Shown here piece after piece: positions 53,788 to 64,000 of a stretch of DNA of 64,000 nucleotides (its first letter is position 1; each line of letters opens with the position of its first letter). The DNA comes from Tribonema minus (Eukaryota; Sar; Xanthophyceae; Tribonematales; Tribonemataceae), in NCBI GenBank assembly GCA_017506865.1, contig JAFCMP010000223.1, positions 248,001 to 312,000 of the forward strand, read 5' to 3'. The translations under genes were made by a program, and so were the position numbers. The notes under the pieces are model-generated. The model did not search any database. It was not told the origin of the DNA and saw nothing but the letters and a program-made list of their open reading frames with translations.

Positions 53788-56700
53788 ATGTTGTGTGCTG
53801 GTATACGTCTGCTTACCACAGGACGGCTGACAGCCAGACATCCAGCTCAGGCAGCGTGGAGTCTTGCAAGGCACTTCTCCGCTCGTGATGGCAGAGATGC
53901 ACAACAGGCAGAGCACTCCGCTACACATAGCTTTAAGACCCTATCGGCAACGCCACTGGGAGCCCGCGTAATGGCGTTGAGCCATAAGGGCAAGTGGGAA
54001 GCAGCTGTCAAAGCCTTCAAAGATGCCGAGGCCAACCACTACAAGCCCACAGTCTCCGACATCAGGGCGCTACTTTTCGCGGCGCAGGGCGGTGGTACGC
54101 CTGCGACGTGGAATGCTGTGCACCGATTGCGCGCCTTGGGTGCATTGACTGCTGTCGACTACGAATACGCCCTGCAGGTGTATGCGAAAACCAGCCACTG
54201 GTCTGGAGCCATGAAGCTGCTTAATCACATGGAAAAGCAGGGGCTCCAATGGACAGGTCGTGCCTGCAGCTTCGTACTGCGCACATGTGGTTTGGCAGGA
54301 CGGCTGAGCGACGCCATACAGCTGATTAAGCAAATGCTTGAACGCGGCATCATCCCTGGCCCTGTTGATTTCCTCCAGCTCCTCGGTGCATGCAGCCGCA
54401 ACCTCCGAAAGCTGCGTGCTGCTGGTGACACCAGAGGCGGCAGCGCGCAGGCAATGGAGCTCCTGCAACTCATGGAACAGCCAGGCGTCGAGAAACCCGA
54501 CTTCAAGCACTACAGCGCTGCCATAAATGTGTGCGGGAAGGCGGGGGACTGGACTTCTGCCGTCCACATCTTTGAGCAGATGCAGCTGCAGGTGAGCAAC
54601 TTTATGAAGGTCCAGCCCTCATAATACGTATTCACATTTAGGCTAGGCAGTGAAGCTGCTCCAATACAGTACAGGTTGCATCGGCAGGCAAGTGCAGCAA
54701 GCATCATTTTACAGTAGCTTTCAATGAAGTTGTTGCTTCACAGCTGCAGATGTGTATACTTCGAAGTACATCTGCAGCAGACCCCGAGCGATGCTGCCGC
54801 GACCAAGAGGCCGCCAAGACTACCCACTATTCTGGTCATTATGATCAGAATTGCTACAAACTTGCCACATTGGCAATAGGGTCATTTGGCAGCATCGGGG
54901 AGCAGGGGCGGAAGCTGCTGGAGGCTGTGGCGACGGAGTATGCCAGCAGGATGTCAGTGCCCGGAGGAGCGCGCCCTAAAGCTCTCAAGGGCATCGCCCT
55001 GGCGCGCTTACGCTCGGCACTGTCGGCAGCGCTCCACATGGCGTACTCTGGCCGTGTCATGACACACATGGCAGAATCCAGGGGGGGGGGGCACATGGAG
55101 GAGGACGTAGGGGAGGACCCCGAGATGCCATTTGGCGGCGGCGGCGTTTGAGTGGTTGTCGTTGCGACACTTTCAGACTGTCATATGACATGTAGATTCC
55201 TTACAGCTAGATGCCAATCATCTGGGCTTTTTCGCGCCCTGAGCGAGAATTAATAAAAAGTACATCTCATCTTATAGGCTAGCGCTTTACATTAATTGTG
55301 TGTGCTTTCAGGTCTTCCCACTCATTACCACCAGTGACCACTTGACATCAGAAAATATAATACCGACCACGTGAGACCTGTCCATGCTGAACACCCATGC
55401 CTCGAACTCTAAAAGGCTCGCACACAGAAGTCTTTTGACTACTGTGGATATGATGGCACTGTTTGTCTTGGCCAATGACTGCAGCAGCGGCGACCACGGT
55501 CATTGGTGGAAGGCACTTGCGGCTAACCACTCCTTGTCGCCTAGAGCTCTACGATCTTCTGATTCGTTTCCATAAATGCAGCAGTACCGAGAATACAACC
55601 GTTGCATGCAGTGCATTGTATGTACGATGTACACTTTTTGGGCCAGAACACGTGAGAGAAAGGCACCAGTGCAAAGTCAACGACCTAGGTATTTGCTCTG
55701 GAGGACAATTGCCGACAGAACATTGCTACAAAGTCAAACCCTGAAGGCAGTCTTATCGGTGGCCTGCTCCATGCTGCAGGGGGTACATGCCAACATCTCG
55801 TGCTGGACCGCCCTTTTGGACGCCCTCGGGAGAGCAAAGAAGGTGGACCAGATGCTGGCAACATATCGCGAAATGCTCGCAAGCGGCCAGGAGCCTGATA
55901 CAGTCGCTTTTGGCACCTTGTTAGCTCACGCTGGAGCGGCAGGGGAGAGTGGCATCGCAGAGGACATACGGAGGGAGATGCAGCGCCTCAAGATTGCGCC
56001 TAATACCTGGACCTATTGTGCCTTGACAAACTGCTATGCAGTCACAGGAGAACCAGAAAAAGCGGAGGCAGTGCTCGCAGAAATGCGCCAGTCCACCATG
56101 ACCAAGCCCAGTGCCATTGCGTACAACAGGTATGTGCCATCAACATGTTCATGCCTCAGGCTGCTGTGGGATTGCCTAGGTGGTGATGTCTGCTTTGACT
56201 GCAGAACTGCATGGCAGTGGATCTTGCAGCCTACAGCCAAATGGTAATGTGTTGAGAGCAACGATTTCGTCAAATCCACAGGTGATGTCCGATATGCATG
56301 CTCTGTGATACTCCAACTCATGACCGATTCTACAAGACTTGCTGTGTGACACAACCCAGCCTGAGCTCGGGTCCACACTGCTCATAGTGTGGGTGCTCAC
56401 CTCTCACACTGCGCGTGTGCACGTCAATAGGGGTAACACTTTGAAGAGGTTCAGACTGGACCTTGCTTTTGATGGGACCTGAAAGCCTTTCTCATGCAGA
56501 GCCCTGCCGCTTTGTCCACTCAGTCCAAGACAACTTCATTGATATGCACATAGCAGCTGCCTCACCTTAAGTATTTTGCATTGATGTGCGTATCTCAGAG
56601 TCTGTAGATTCCGCCGAACAAAAATAACGCACAGCGACGATCACGGCGCTCACCTAATGACATGTGTACGCACAGCCACTGAAGCCTTTCTGCAACATTT

Positions 56701-58271
56701 AATGCTTTCCCGGTGCGTGCAAATGTTCGTTTTCGGGACTTCAAGATGATTGCTCACCATCAAATGCTGCATTGAAGTTTGGCGCTATCACATTATGCGG
56801 CTGTGTGCAGCATCAGTCATACACAGTTATAACTGCACAGTATTTGACAGCCGTTCTTCTGCCATGCCGGTGCTTCTCTTGCCTGATCAGTGTCATGAAG
56901 GCGTACGCTGTTGTGGGGCGCCTGGACGAGGCAGTGCTCATCATCGACAGGATGAATGCTGATGGGGTACAGCCAGACAGTGGCACATGGCAGGGCCTAG
57001 TACACGCTGCACATAGGCTTGGTGATGTCAAGAAAGCAGACGAGCTCTACGGGGATGCTTTGTTGTCGAAGACAATCGATCCTTACAAGCCGTGGCGAAG
57101 CACCGCCATCAAACTTGCCTCGGACAAGGTGCCAACGAAGGGAACCATAGTGAGTACCCACAGGGTACACCGTGACATGAACAGATGTCATTTGTGCATC
57201 GTCAGCGCTCACCTGCCAATGCCGCAACCCTATCTACAAGTGCATGTTGACCTGCGTCGAAACTGCAGTAAGACAGATGTGTTCTTGCCAACTGTTCTTT
57301 CGGGCAACGGAGACATTGTACGTTCAAGTACCATCATGAGCGTCAATGAGCGTCAATGATTGAATTTCACACTTTTTGTGATGACCACTGTGGCAATTGC
57401 ACAAGATCAACGCTTTCATTTCAACCTTCATCTCTTGTGAAGAATTCCATGCATGAATTCGGTGTTTGGATGCAAGAGAGGTACTGCATGCATGTACATG
57501 CAGTGTCTCCTGCAAGCATTACTCACTGCCATTGTCATACTCAGAAGCCCATGCGGCATGCCCAATCTCTCTTGCCATGGCCAGCTATTCTGTTTAATTC
57601 AAAGTAGCTCTGCATGATTTTCAGATTCAGTTTATTAGTGCTGTAATATTTCTAGAAGAAGCCAGGTGCCAGCATGCTTGTCTCACCCGCATTAAACTTT
57701 GAGCATTCACTGAGTGGCATGGGATCACAACGCCCATTATGCATCAATGACATTGGAATTGCTGTCATCATTCAACCAAGCATGAAGGTCACTTGTTTCC
57801 TTGCAGGTGCGTTTGCATAGCGCCCATTGAGTTCAAGGGCTGTCTGCTACTATTATAAATAAATTGCCTTGGTTCTTGCCACATTTTTGTGCGGCCTTGG
57901 TTTGTCATGCCTGTGTTCGTGCAAAAAGCAGCTCCTCACTCAATGCCTGCAAACTCCAATAGCCGTACTCATGTTCACCGTCTGATCTGCTTTGTTAGGT
58001 GGACCTGCACGGGCTGAATCCAGCTACAGGTCAAGCTGCAGTACGGCATGAATTGCGGCTGCGGCTAGGCTGTGCCGTCAGGCGCCGAGCTCCACTGTAC
58101 CTCATCACAGGGCAAGGTGATGGCCAGCTGCACCGGGCAGTCTGTGACACCCTCAGGTCTCAGGGCATACCTCGCTTGTATCCCAAAGGTGATCAGAGCG
58201 TACTTTATGTGCCGCCGGTAAAACTGAGTGTGAACACTGGCAGCCCTTCGCCATCTGATTCAGCTCAATGA
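53788..58271 (+). CDS. PPR-SMR protein, paralogue 4
   Basis: Proposed exons are 53788-54591, 55780-56129, 56891-57149 and 57999-58271, with intron phases 0, 2, 0, giving about 561 residues. The N-terminus MLCAGIRLLTTGRLTARHPA followed by ARHFSARDG resembles a mitochondrial presequence with an RxF/Y-S cleavage site and is close to paralogue 3. About ten PPR motifs follow, with the conserved AGDTRGGSAQA insertion. Exon 4 holds the best-preserved SMR domain of the family: VDLHGLNPATGQAAVRHEL, LYLITGQGDGQL and VCDTLRSQGI, ending at TGA 58269-58271. Exon 4 follows a gttag acceptor. Intron 1 contains retroelement and dispersed-repeat fragments; the upstream region is split by the RT element. The coding path is intact; expression may be affected. 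Confidence 0.83.
54780..55263 (+). pseudogene. 3' fragment of a non-LTR retroelement in intron 1 of PPR-SMR gene 4
   Basis: The plus-strand frame to 55151 includes LATLAIGSFGSIGEQGRKLL and ALARLRSALSAALHMAYSGR. These align in pattern with the C-terminus of the RT-endonuclease ORF at 51263-53714 (FSAAFDHFGAMSRDTQALLH, then a Leu/Arg-rich helix). After the stop the 3' untranslated part matches 27318-27512 and ends in aattaataaaaagtac. It is therefore a truncated copy of a related element, in sense orientation within the intron. Confidence 0.6.
55372..55576 (+). repeat. Dispersed ~200-bp repeat, copy in intron 1 of PPR-SMR gene 4
   Basis: Closely matches 9165-9390 over its whole length (gatatgatggcactgtttg; ggtggaaggcacttgc; gctctacgatcttctgattc). 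No TIR partner is visible nearby. Confidence 0.75.
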
Positions 58272-60313
58272 TCATAAATGACACCAGCTGTGCATATGCA
58301 CCATCCACAACAGCTACAGTTTCAGATTCGAAATGGCATCATGAAGTGTGTGCGTACCTGAGCCTGCATGTTGGCTTCACGAACAGGTGCTCGAAATTTG
58401 TCTGTGAGGAGACAACATTACCTTGCTTTGACTTGTCAAGCCCATCACACTGCGTACATATTGTCATAGAGTATGAGCACCTATCCATGTGATCCTGCAA
58501 GAGACCAGGGGAGCATGCGCATACTGAATTGTCGCTGATGTCTGCAATTGCCTGTCATGAAGTGCACCAGATAAGCACCAGTATCTCAGCCTACTACAGC
58601 CTTTGCACAAAAAAAGCTTGAGGTGCATTGCAGATATGTGCTCGTGCAGCATAATGAGAGATGGCGCGTCAACATGTTGTACCATTACAACTACTTCGAA
58701 GTATGCGCCATTGCTGAGCATAATATTGCCTTTGAAAAGTTTTTGCTTTTAAGATCTTTATATTTTTATTTTTTTTTGTGAAGAAAACAATGCACCATGC
58801 ACCTTCATCACCATCATCCATGTCTGTCATGTTCGTGCCGAGCTTGAGCAATATGTTTCAGTACGTATGTGTAATGAGCAGTCGCTATTATGCATGAGCA
58901 GGGTGTTGATGACGAGACAACATGCTGTAACACACAAGTGGCACGCTGATTCTTCATCTGAAACATCACTTTGCTATCAGGCCAGCTGCTCATGAGCCCT
59001 GCGCACTCCCTCTTGACTGGCACACTCTGCGGGCAGACCACGTGCAGGTTAAATCAATGTTGCGATAGTTTACGGTCTTGACCTATGCTTTCTGCCACAA
59101 GAAAGTCGCCTACAAACATGCCTAAGGCAGGTTACAGGTTATACACGCAGCAGCATGATGACAATGCATTGTGTGGAATACAGCAACTGTGACTTGCAAC
59201 ACATTGCCATTCCTCTGGTTACAAATTGGCATTGTCCAAGACTTGTGCGTGGTGCCATAGCGTGTGCAAGTCTGCCTTCACATATGATGCTATGCTTGCT
59301 GCTCTACTGAAAGCTGCACTTGCATTACGGCAGACGCAGCAGTAGTACTTCTAATTAATAAAAAGTACTTCTAGTATGAGCAGTACAAAATTGCGTAAGA
59401 GGGCATCGAAGATCGACAATGTGCCGCAGTTGATCATGGTCCCTGAATGCATCTTACATGCTCTGAGATGAGGGTGGGCAGGCGCTTCAGCTGCACAATG
59501 AAGCACCGCACAATAGTCATGTCCCCCACGCCATCAGCTGTGTACTAGCACATGCCCATGCCATGCATATCATATCACCTTGACCGTTTCGGTCATGGTG
59601 CTCTTTATGTCGGCTGATCTGTGACTCAAGATGCCACCTACGCATGGCACGCACAGGTTGACCATTCGCTTCGCCAACATCAGCTCTGAACAGAAGTGAA
59701 CTCCCCCGTCACCCCTGCACATGATCGTACGCACCAACCCCAACATCAGAAGCGTGAATTGATGTGAGCAGCAGGCCGCACATATGCATGCTGCTTGAAG
59801 TATATTATCATCACAACCACATGAACACAGTAAGCAGGCATGCAGCACTCGTCGAAACAAACTGCGTAATGTGTACAACTTGTTGCATTTGCAAAGACCG
59901 CTACTTGCGAATGTTATTGCCCAATCAGTCTGCAGGCGCACTGCTGCAGCACCACAACCGCAGGGCTTGCGATCGAACATGCGCAGCTGTTGAAATACAT
60001 TTCCTTTCTTTTCACAGCACCACCGGGATTGGTCGGCAGCCGGCTATAGCGCCTCTACAGCGACTTGATGTTCTGAGCACTGCCACCGTGCAGCGCAACG
60101 CAACTGCTGCGCCCTTTGTTTACAGGGTTTTTGCGCGACGCCGCCTGTTTATGTACACACTGGACATTGAGCGACTGAGGCAATGCCGTCGAGTAGCAGT
60201 GCAGCAGCGGCAGCGGCAGCTGCAGCAGTGCCCATTCGCAACATTGTGAGTGGCCCTTCTTTTTAAACATCTGCACTGCCGGGCATGGGGCGAGGTGTAC
60301 CCAGCCACAGTGC
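58272..60313. other. Intergenic stretch between PPR-SMR gene 4 and legumain
   Basis: No supported gene. The tail aattaataaaaagtacttct at about 59353 is another retroelement-type 3' end. A plus-strand open frame at 60010-60249 is rich in Arg/Gln and ends at gtgagtgg-like sequence, but shows no known domain and lies antisense to the region after the legumain stop. Confidence 0.45.
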
Positions 60314-63300
60314 CTACGCAATGGCAGTTTCACCGCTGAAAAGGCTGGTAGGCATGTGTGCAGCGCAAGCGGCGTCGGCGGCGGCGATGATGGCGTCGGC
60401 GCTGTACCCGCTTTCGCAGAGCACTGCCACCACTCGCGCATGCTTCAGTGAGTAGTCGCTGCAAGGGGCAGCAAGAAAGCACAGAGTTAAGGTATTAATT
60501 TTAGTGAAGGATGCATCCATGCAGCACATGGTATCGGACGACGGATGCAAACATGCTATGCACGTGATGGAATTTCAGGCAAAGCCGCAATTGCAGAGTA
60601 CTGCGCACATTTGTACAGGCTTCAGATACGCTCATGAAAGTCATGCCAAGGACAGCACGTAGTGCATCACTGTGGATTACAACTACTGCATTCATGTATG
60701 GTGGATCATGAAGCATACCTGCCTTGCTACATCAGCCATGCCAGCTCCCCTGCCGCAAAGTTAGCTGAACTACCTATGATGCATTTTCTGGTGCATTACA
60801 AGCACCTCAACACAAACCTCAACAAAGCTGGCTGCAAGTACACTTACTGGCACAGGTGCGTTTTTCAAAGTGTACAAGTACGGCACAGCTGCTGTCTGAG
60901 CATTTGCAGCCTTCAATCACAGCGCTCCGTGTTGATGAAAAACAGGACATGCACAGCTACAGTACCGCACCGCCACATAAACTGCTGCCAAAGTGCCATT
61001 GATGTAAGCACCGGTTCCTCACAGTGCCTTTGGACCCACAACGACTCCAGTACATTCAATCAGCGATTGCACAACATGCACCCCGCCATCACCTAATGTA
61101 TGCCCCCACCTGTACGGTCCGCACGCTGCCGTCACGCCCCTGTGCGCGCGCTTGTGGCACGCCAGCTCCGCCAGCGGCGGCAGCGGCGCCGCCGCCACCG
61201 CCGCCAGCGCCTCCGCCTCCGCCGCCGCACCTACCTGCGCCACTGCCGCACCCGCTGCCGCTGCCACACCACCTCCGCTGCCCTGCCCAACTTCGAGTTC
61301 GGCAGTCCGCAGATGAGCGCTGCTGCCGCGCAGCACGGCGCCCGCGATGGCGGCAAAGGCGCGGTCGGCAGCAGCGCGGTGCGTCTCCTCCGCGCGCGCG
61401 GCCGCCGCGTACGCCGCCGCGCCGCTGACGTCGCCGGCGGCCTCTGAGCGCCGCTGCAGGCGCCGCAGCGTGTGCAGCTTCACGTCGCGAGAGTCCACCG
61501 CGACGCCGGGCCTGTTCCTGCGCTCCGCGCCCCCCTTCGCCCCCTTTGGGTTAGGGTTTGCGTGAGCGCTGCTGCTAGGGTTGGAGCGCGCGAAGGCCGC
61601 GCCGCCGACTAGTCTCCCCTGCAGCGAGGGGAACTCGGGGACCCCCTGGAACTCTGTTATGGGCCGCGCATTGAGGGAACGGTCTCCGTAGAACATCACG
61701 TGGCTGAGCGTTGTCTCTGTTTTGACGGTTGAGAACTGCATGTCCAGGGTCTCTGTGTGGAACTCTGCAGGTAGGTCGCTGTCTTCCATCCAGTTGATGG
61801 AGAAGAGGTCACCCAGGCAGGTGCCGATGTCGACGCCGTTCACCGTGTCCTCCGCATCGCCTGCAATTAGGGTTAGGGTTGCGCAGGTGAGCGATGACAA
61901 ACCGTTCAACAAGTGTCACTCGCGTCGCCTGCATTTAAGGTCTGGGATGTGCAGGTGAGCAGTGACAAAGCGGTTCGCAGTGTCCCCAGCATCGCCTGCG
62001 ACGCGTCGCCTGCAAGTAGGGTTAGGGTTGCGAAGGTGAGCAATGACAAAGCGTGTCTGTGTGCTGCTGTCGTGTATACATGCTTTCCAGGGCAGGCTAT
62101 ATCCAATGGGAAAGGTCAACTTTGACACAATATGCATGTACATGCGCATGTACTTTGTTGAAGCAAGTAGTTACGAATGCATCTGCAAGCGCCACATCAT
62201 GAAGTCCACTTACAATAGGTGCCCCAGGACGATTCGTCAGGGTTTGCAGCTGTAATGGCCCATATCTGGGACGCACGCACAAATACAACAAGAAGCAGCA
62301 AACCCATTAGAACCCCGCGCAGTAGTCATGTGCAGCATTTGGGCTATATCTGCACACGTACAAACAATAGTGACCAGAGCAGTGTGCTCGGCACCGCATG
62401 TGTAACAGTGTTCAGTGGACGCCACAGGCAGCTGCATTCTTCGCTGCTGTAGCTTGCAAGGAGGTGACAAGCAACAACTGCTTTCTTGTCTGTGCTCAAG
62501 CGGAGACCTTGAGTACATCGATGCATGCACATGCCCCATTCTGTGGAGGCAGGCATTGGCCAACCGATCAAACGGGCAGCAGCACAGGTGTGTGTGTGTG
62601 TGGGCGGGGGCGGGGGGGGGGGGGGGGGAGGCAACCCGATCTAGCTTACTCCAAGAAGCTGAAATGCATAGGTAGTCTGATGCCCCCTGGCTGTTGGCGT
62701 CGCGCCTCATGGGGCGTCCCTCCAATTCCCAGCGCTACAACACTCTCATGCTGGGTGATGTGAAGCCCTGCTGTGCCATTTATCAGAGGATTGTAGCAAC
62801 GGCTGCATATCCGTTCAACAATGCAGAGGCTACTGTTCGGCGAGGCGGTGGCTCAGTCGCCGTCATATTCTGCAGATATGTATGAATGCTTCCAAATCAT
62901 GGGTACACTCATTGCTCACCTACGATGGGGGTATGTATAAACACATGCGTACTCTTTGTATACATACCTTGTCGTGCTCCGGCAGCAGCCCCTCAAACAT
63001 GGACCCCGACTCGCACGCCTCAACGTACAGCGCCATCTCCGCAAACATGCGCTGCTCCGCCATGAATTTCAACGCGGAGTTGAAGTCGTCCGCGTACACG
63101 GGCTCCCCCACGGGCATCGCAATGAGCCCCGGCGCGCCGTGATCCGCAAAGTACACAAACACGCGGTCCTCCGCAGTGCTCCTCAGCACGGGACCCCCCC
63201 CCGCCGCCGTCGCATTACCCCGCAGCACCGCCAAGAAGTGTTCCGCGGTCACGTCGCGGCCGCTGTAGTCAATGTCGCAGTTGTGACGGACGTCCCAGCC

Positions 63301-63457
63301 GGGGCGTCCGTCTGGCGACGGCTCGTTGAAGAGCGTGCCGGGGACGGGGTTGTCGGGCGCGGTGGCGGCGTCGTCGTAGGACATGAGGATGACGCGGTCG
63401 TCGGCGACGCCGTTGCGGCGCAGGATGTGGTAGGCGCGGCACACGTCCGCCTGGTGC
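60314..63457 (-). CDS. Legumain (C13 asparaginyl endopeptidase), 5' end outside window
   Basis: Exons on the minus strand are 63457-62968, 62265-62214, 61860-61110 and 60458-60314; all junctions keep frame and give 478 residues. Exon a opens with HQADVCRAYHILRRNGVADD, then has the catalytic His (FADHGAPG) and Cys (EACESGSMF). Exon b is only 52 bases and encodes ITAANPDESSWGTY. Exon c has TCLGDLFSINWMEDSD, SHVMFYGD and an Ala-rich insert before ACGPY. Exon d completes the C-terminal prodomain with LKHARVVAVLCESGYSADAI. Family knowledge: legumains cleave after Asn in vacuoles or lysosomes and are activated by acid pH. The signal peptide and first exons lie beyond 63500. The protein looks intact where visible. 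Confidence 0.9.
61861..62040 (-). repeat. Tandem repeats of the 3' splice junction before legumain exon c
   Basis: Reading the minus strand, the unit 'cag|gcga(c/t)gc ... gacac ... cgg/gc tttgtca(c/t)(c/t)gctcacct' occurs three times: the true exon c start at 61860, and decoys near 61933 and 62012. Units are about 70-80 bp. Two of the units contain ccctaaccctaa, a telomere-like sequence, directly before the acceptor. The repeats include the first ~25 bases of the exon. Confidence 0.7.
62612..62628. repeat. Poly-G tract next to a (gt) run in legumain intron
   Basis: A 17-base G run follows ggtgtgtgtgtgtgtgggcg. It lies between legumain exons a and b. No coding role. Confidence 0.8.
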
Positions 63458-64000
63458 CTGCGCGCGCATGCAATCAGGCGAGCAAAGCAGTAATTGAGAG
63501 TTGTGACAGCAGATTCAAGTTTATGAAACTGTGAATTGGAAAGTGATTGGAAAGTGATGTGAGAACGACGCGGTGGTCCGCAACGCCGTTGCGGCGCAGG
63601 ATGTGGTAGGCGCGGCACACGTCCGCCTGGTGTCTGTGCGCGCATGCAATCAGGCGAGCAAAGCAGTAATTGAGAGTTGTGACAGCAGATTCAAGTTTAT
63701 GAAACTGTGAATTGGAAAGTGATGTGAGATGACGCGGTCGTCCGCGACGCCGTTGCAGCGCAAGATGTGGTAGGCGTGACACACGCCCGCCTGGTGCCTG
63801 AGTGCGCATGGATGAGGCGAGCAGAACAGTGTTAAGGGTCATGAGAACGTACTTGAAATTGATGAACCTGTCAAGTAGTGTGGAGGCAGGAACGCGAAGT
63901 TATGCAAGAACGGCGCAGTTGTCAGCGAGCCGCTGCGGCGCAGGAAATGGCAGGTGCGGGTGGGGCACACATCAGCCTGGTGCCTGCGCGCGCGCGGATG
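63450..64000 (-). repeat. Tandem repeats of the 3' splice junction before legumain exon a
   Basis: The exon start (caccaggcggacgtgtgcc) together with about 100 bases of upstream intron is repeated at offsets of about 176, 164 and 186 bp (63451, 63627, 63791 and 63977). Copies 2 and 3 keep HQADV- or HQAGV-like coding and an acceptor cag; copy 4 is diverged and runs to the window end. After about 75 bases of pseudo-exon each copy passes into intron sequence (tcacatcactttcc). The window probably ends inside this array. Confidence 0.8.

Noticed and set aside
59764-60249. Plus-strand 161-codon ORF upstream of the legumain stop
   Set aside because: No recognisable domain, Arg/Gln-rich end, antisense to the legumain 3' side; no support beyond openness.
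63474-63842. Minus-strand ORFs with repeated HQADV-like segments as a separate gene or a multi-domain legumain
   Set aside because: They read through intron sequence; the repeats are duplicated splice junctions, not complete domains.

Overview
The window looks like nuclear DNA of a eukaryotic alga. Genes are split by GT-AG introns, two coding exons are introduced by poly-C pyrimidine tracts, several transposon classes are present, and the gene content (PPR-SMR proteins, a vacuolar-type legumain) is typical of photosynthetic eukaryotes. The PPR repeat style (runs such as VVDACGKAGDW) recalls ochrophyte algae, but the sequence alone does not fix the lineage. Most ORFs longer than 60 codons here are chance frames; the real genes were assembled by matching exon homology and intron phase.

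Layout. 1-4.7 kb: GC-rich tandem repeats, a degenerate transposon-like gene on the minus strand (AT-hook exon plus a transposase-like ORF), a small AT-rich element, and a second copy of the first 600 bases. 4.8-8.7 kb: PPR-SMR gene 1. 9.2-10.1 kb: a dispersed repeat and a reverse-transcriptase fragment. 11.18-16.74 kb: a perfect palindrome followed by 1838 uninterrupted CAG triplets (5.5 kb). 17.5-19.6 kb: an acidic four-exon gene with a possible NIMA-kinase-type C-terminal tail. 20.8-26.1 kb: PPR-SMR gene 2, with a foldback element in intron 3. 27-30 kb: retroelement 3' ends and unassigned DNA. 30.4-35.3 kb: a decayed Ty1/copia retrotransposon on the minus strand, interrupted by a 421-bp inverted-repeat insertion. 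37.6-40.6 kb: possible short exons of an unknown gene. 43.3-50.3 kb: PPR-SMR gene 3, which carries a hAT transposon with exact target-site duplication, a duplicated exon and a frameshifted SMR exon. 51.2-53.7 kb: a 5'-truncated retrotransposon ORF (reverse transcriptase plus restriction-like endonuclease) inserted just upstream of PPR-SMR gene 4 (53.8-58.3 kb). 60.3-63.5 kb: a legumain-type cysteine protease gene on the minus strand whose 5' end lies beyond the window; two of its 3' splice junctions are tandemly repeated.

Together, four same-strand PPR-SMR paralogues with the same four-exon plan (phases 0, 2, 0) form the backbone. They are presumably organelle RNA-binding proteins. Mobile elements have repeatedly landed in their promoters, introns and exon ends. 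Genes 1, 2 and 4 are open across all proposed exons; gene 3 is probably broken. The most striking feature is the pure CAG tract.
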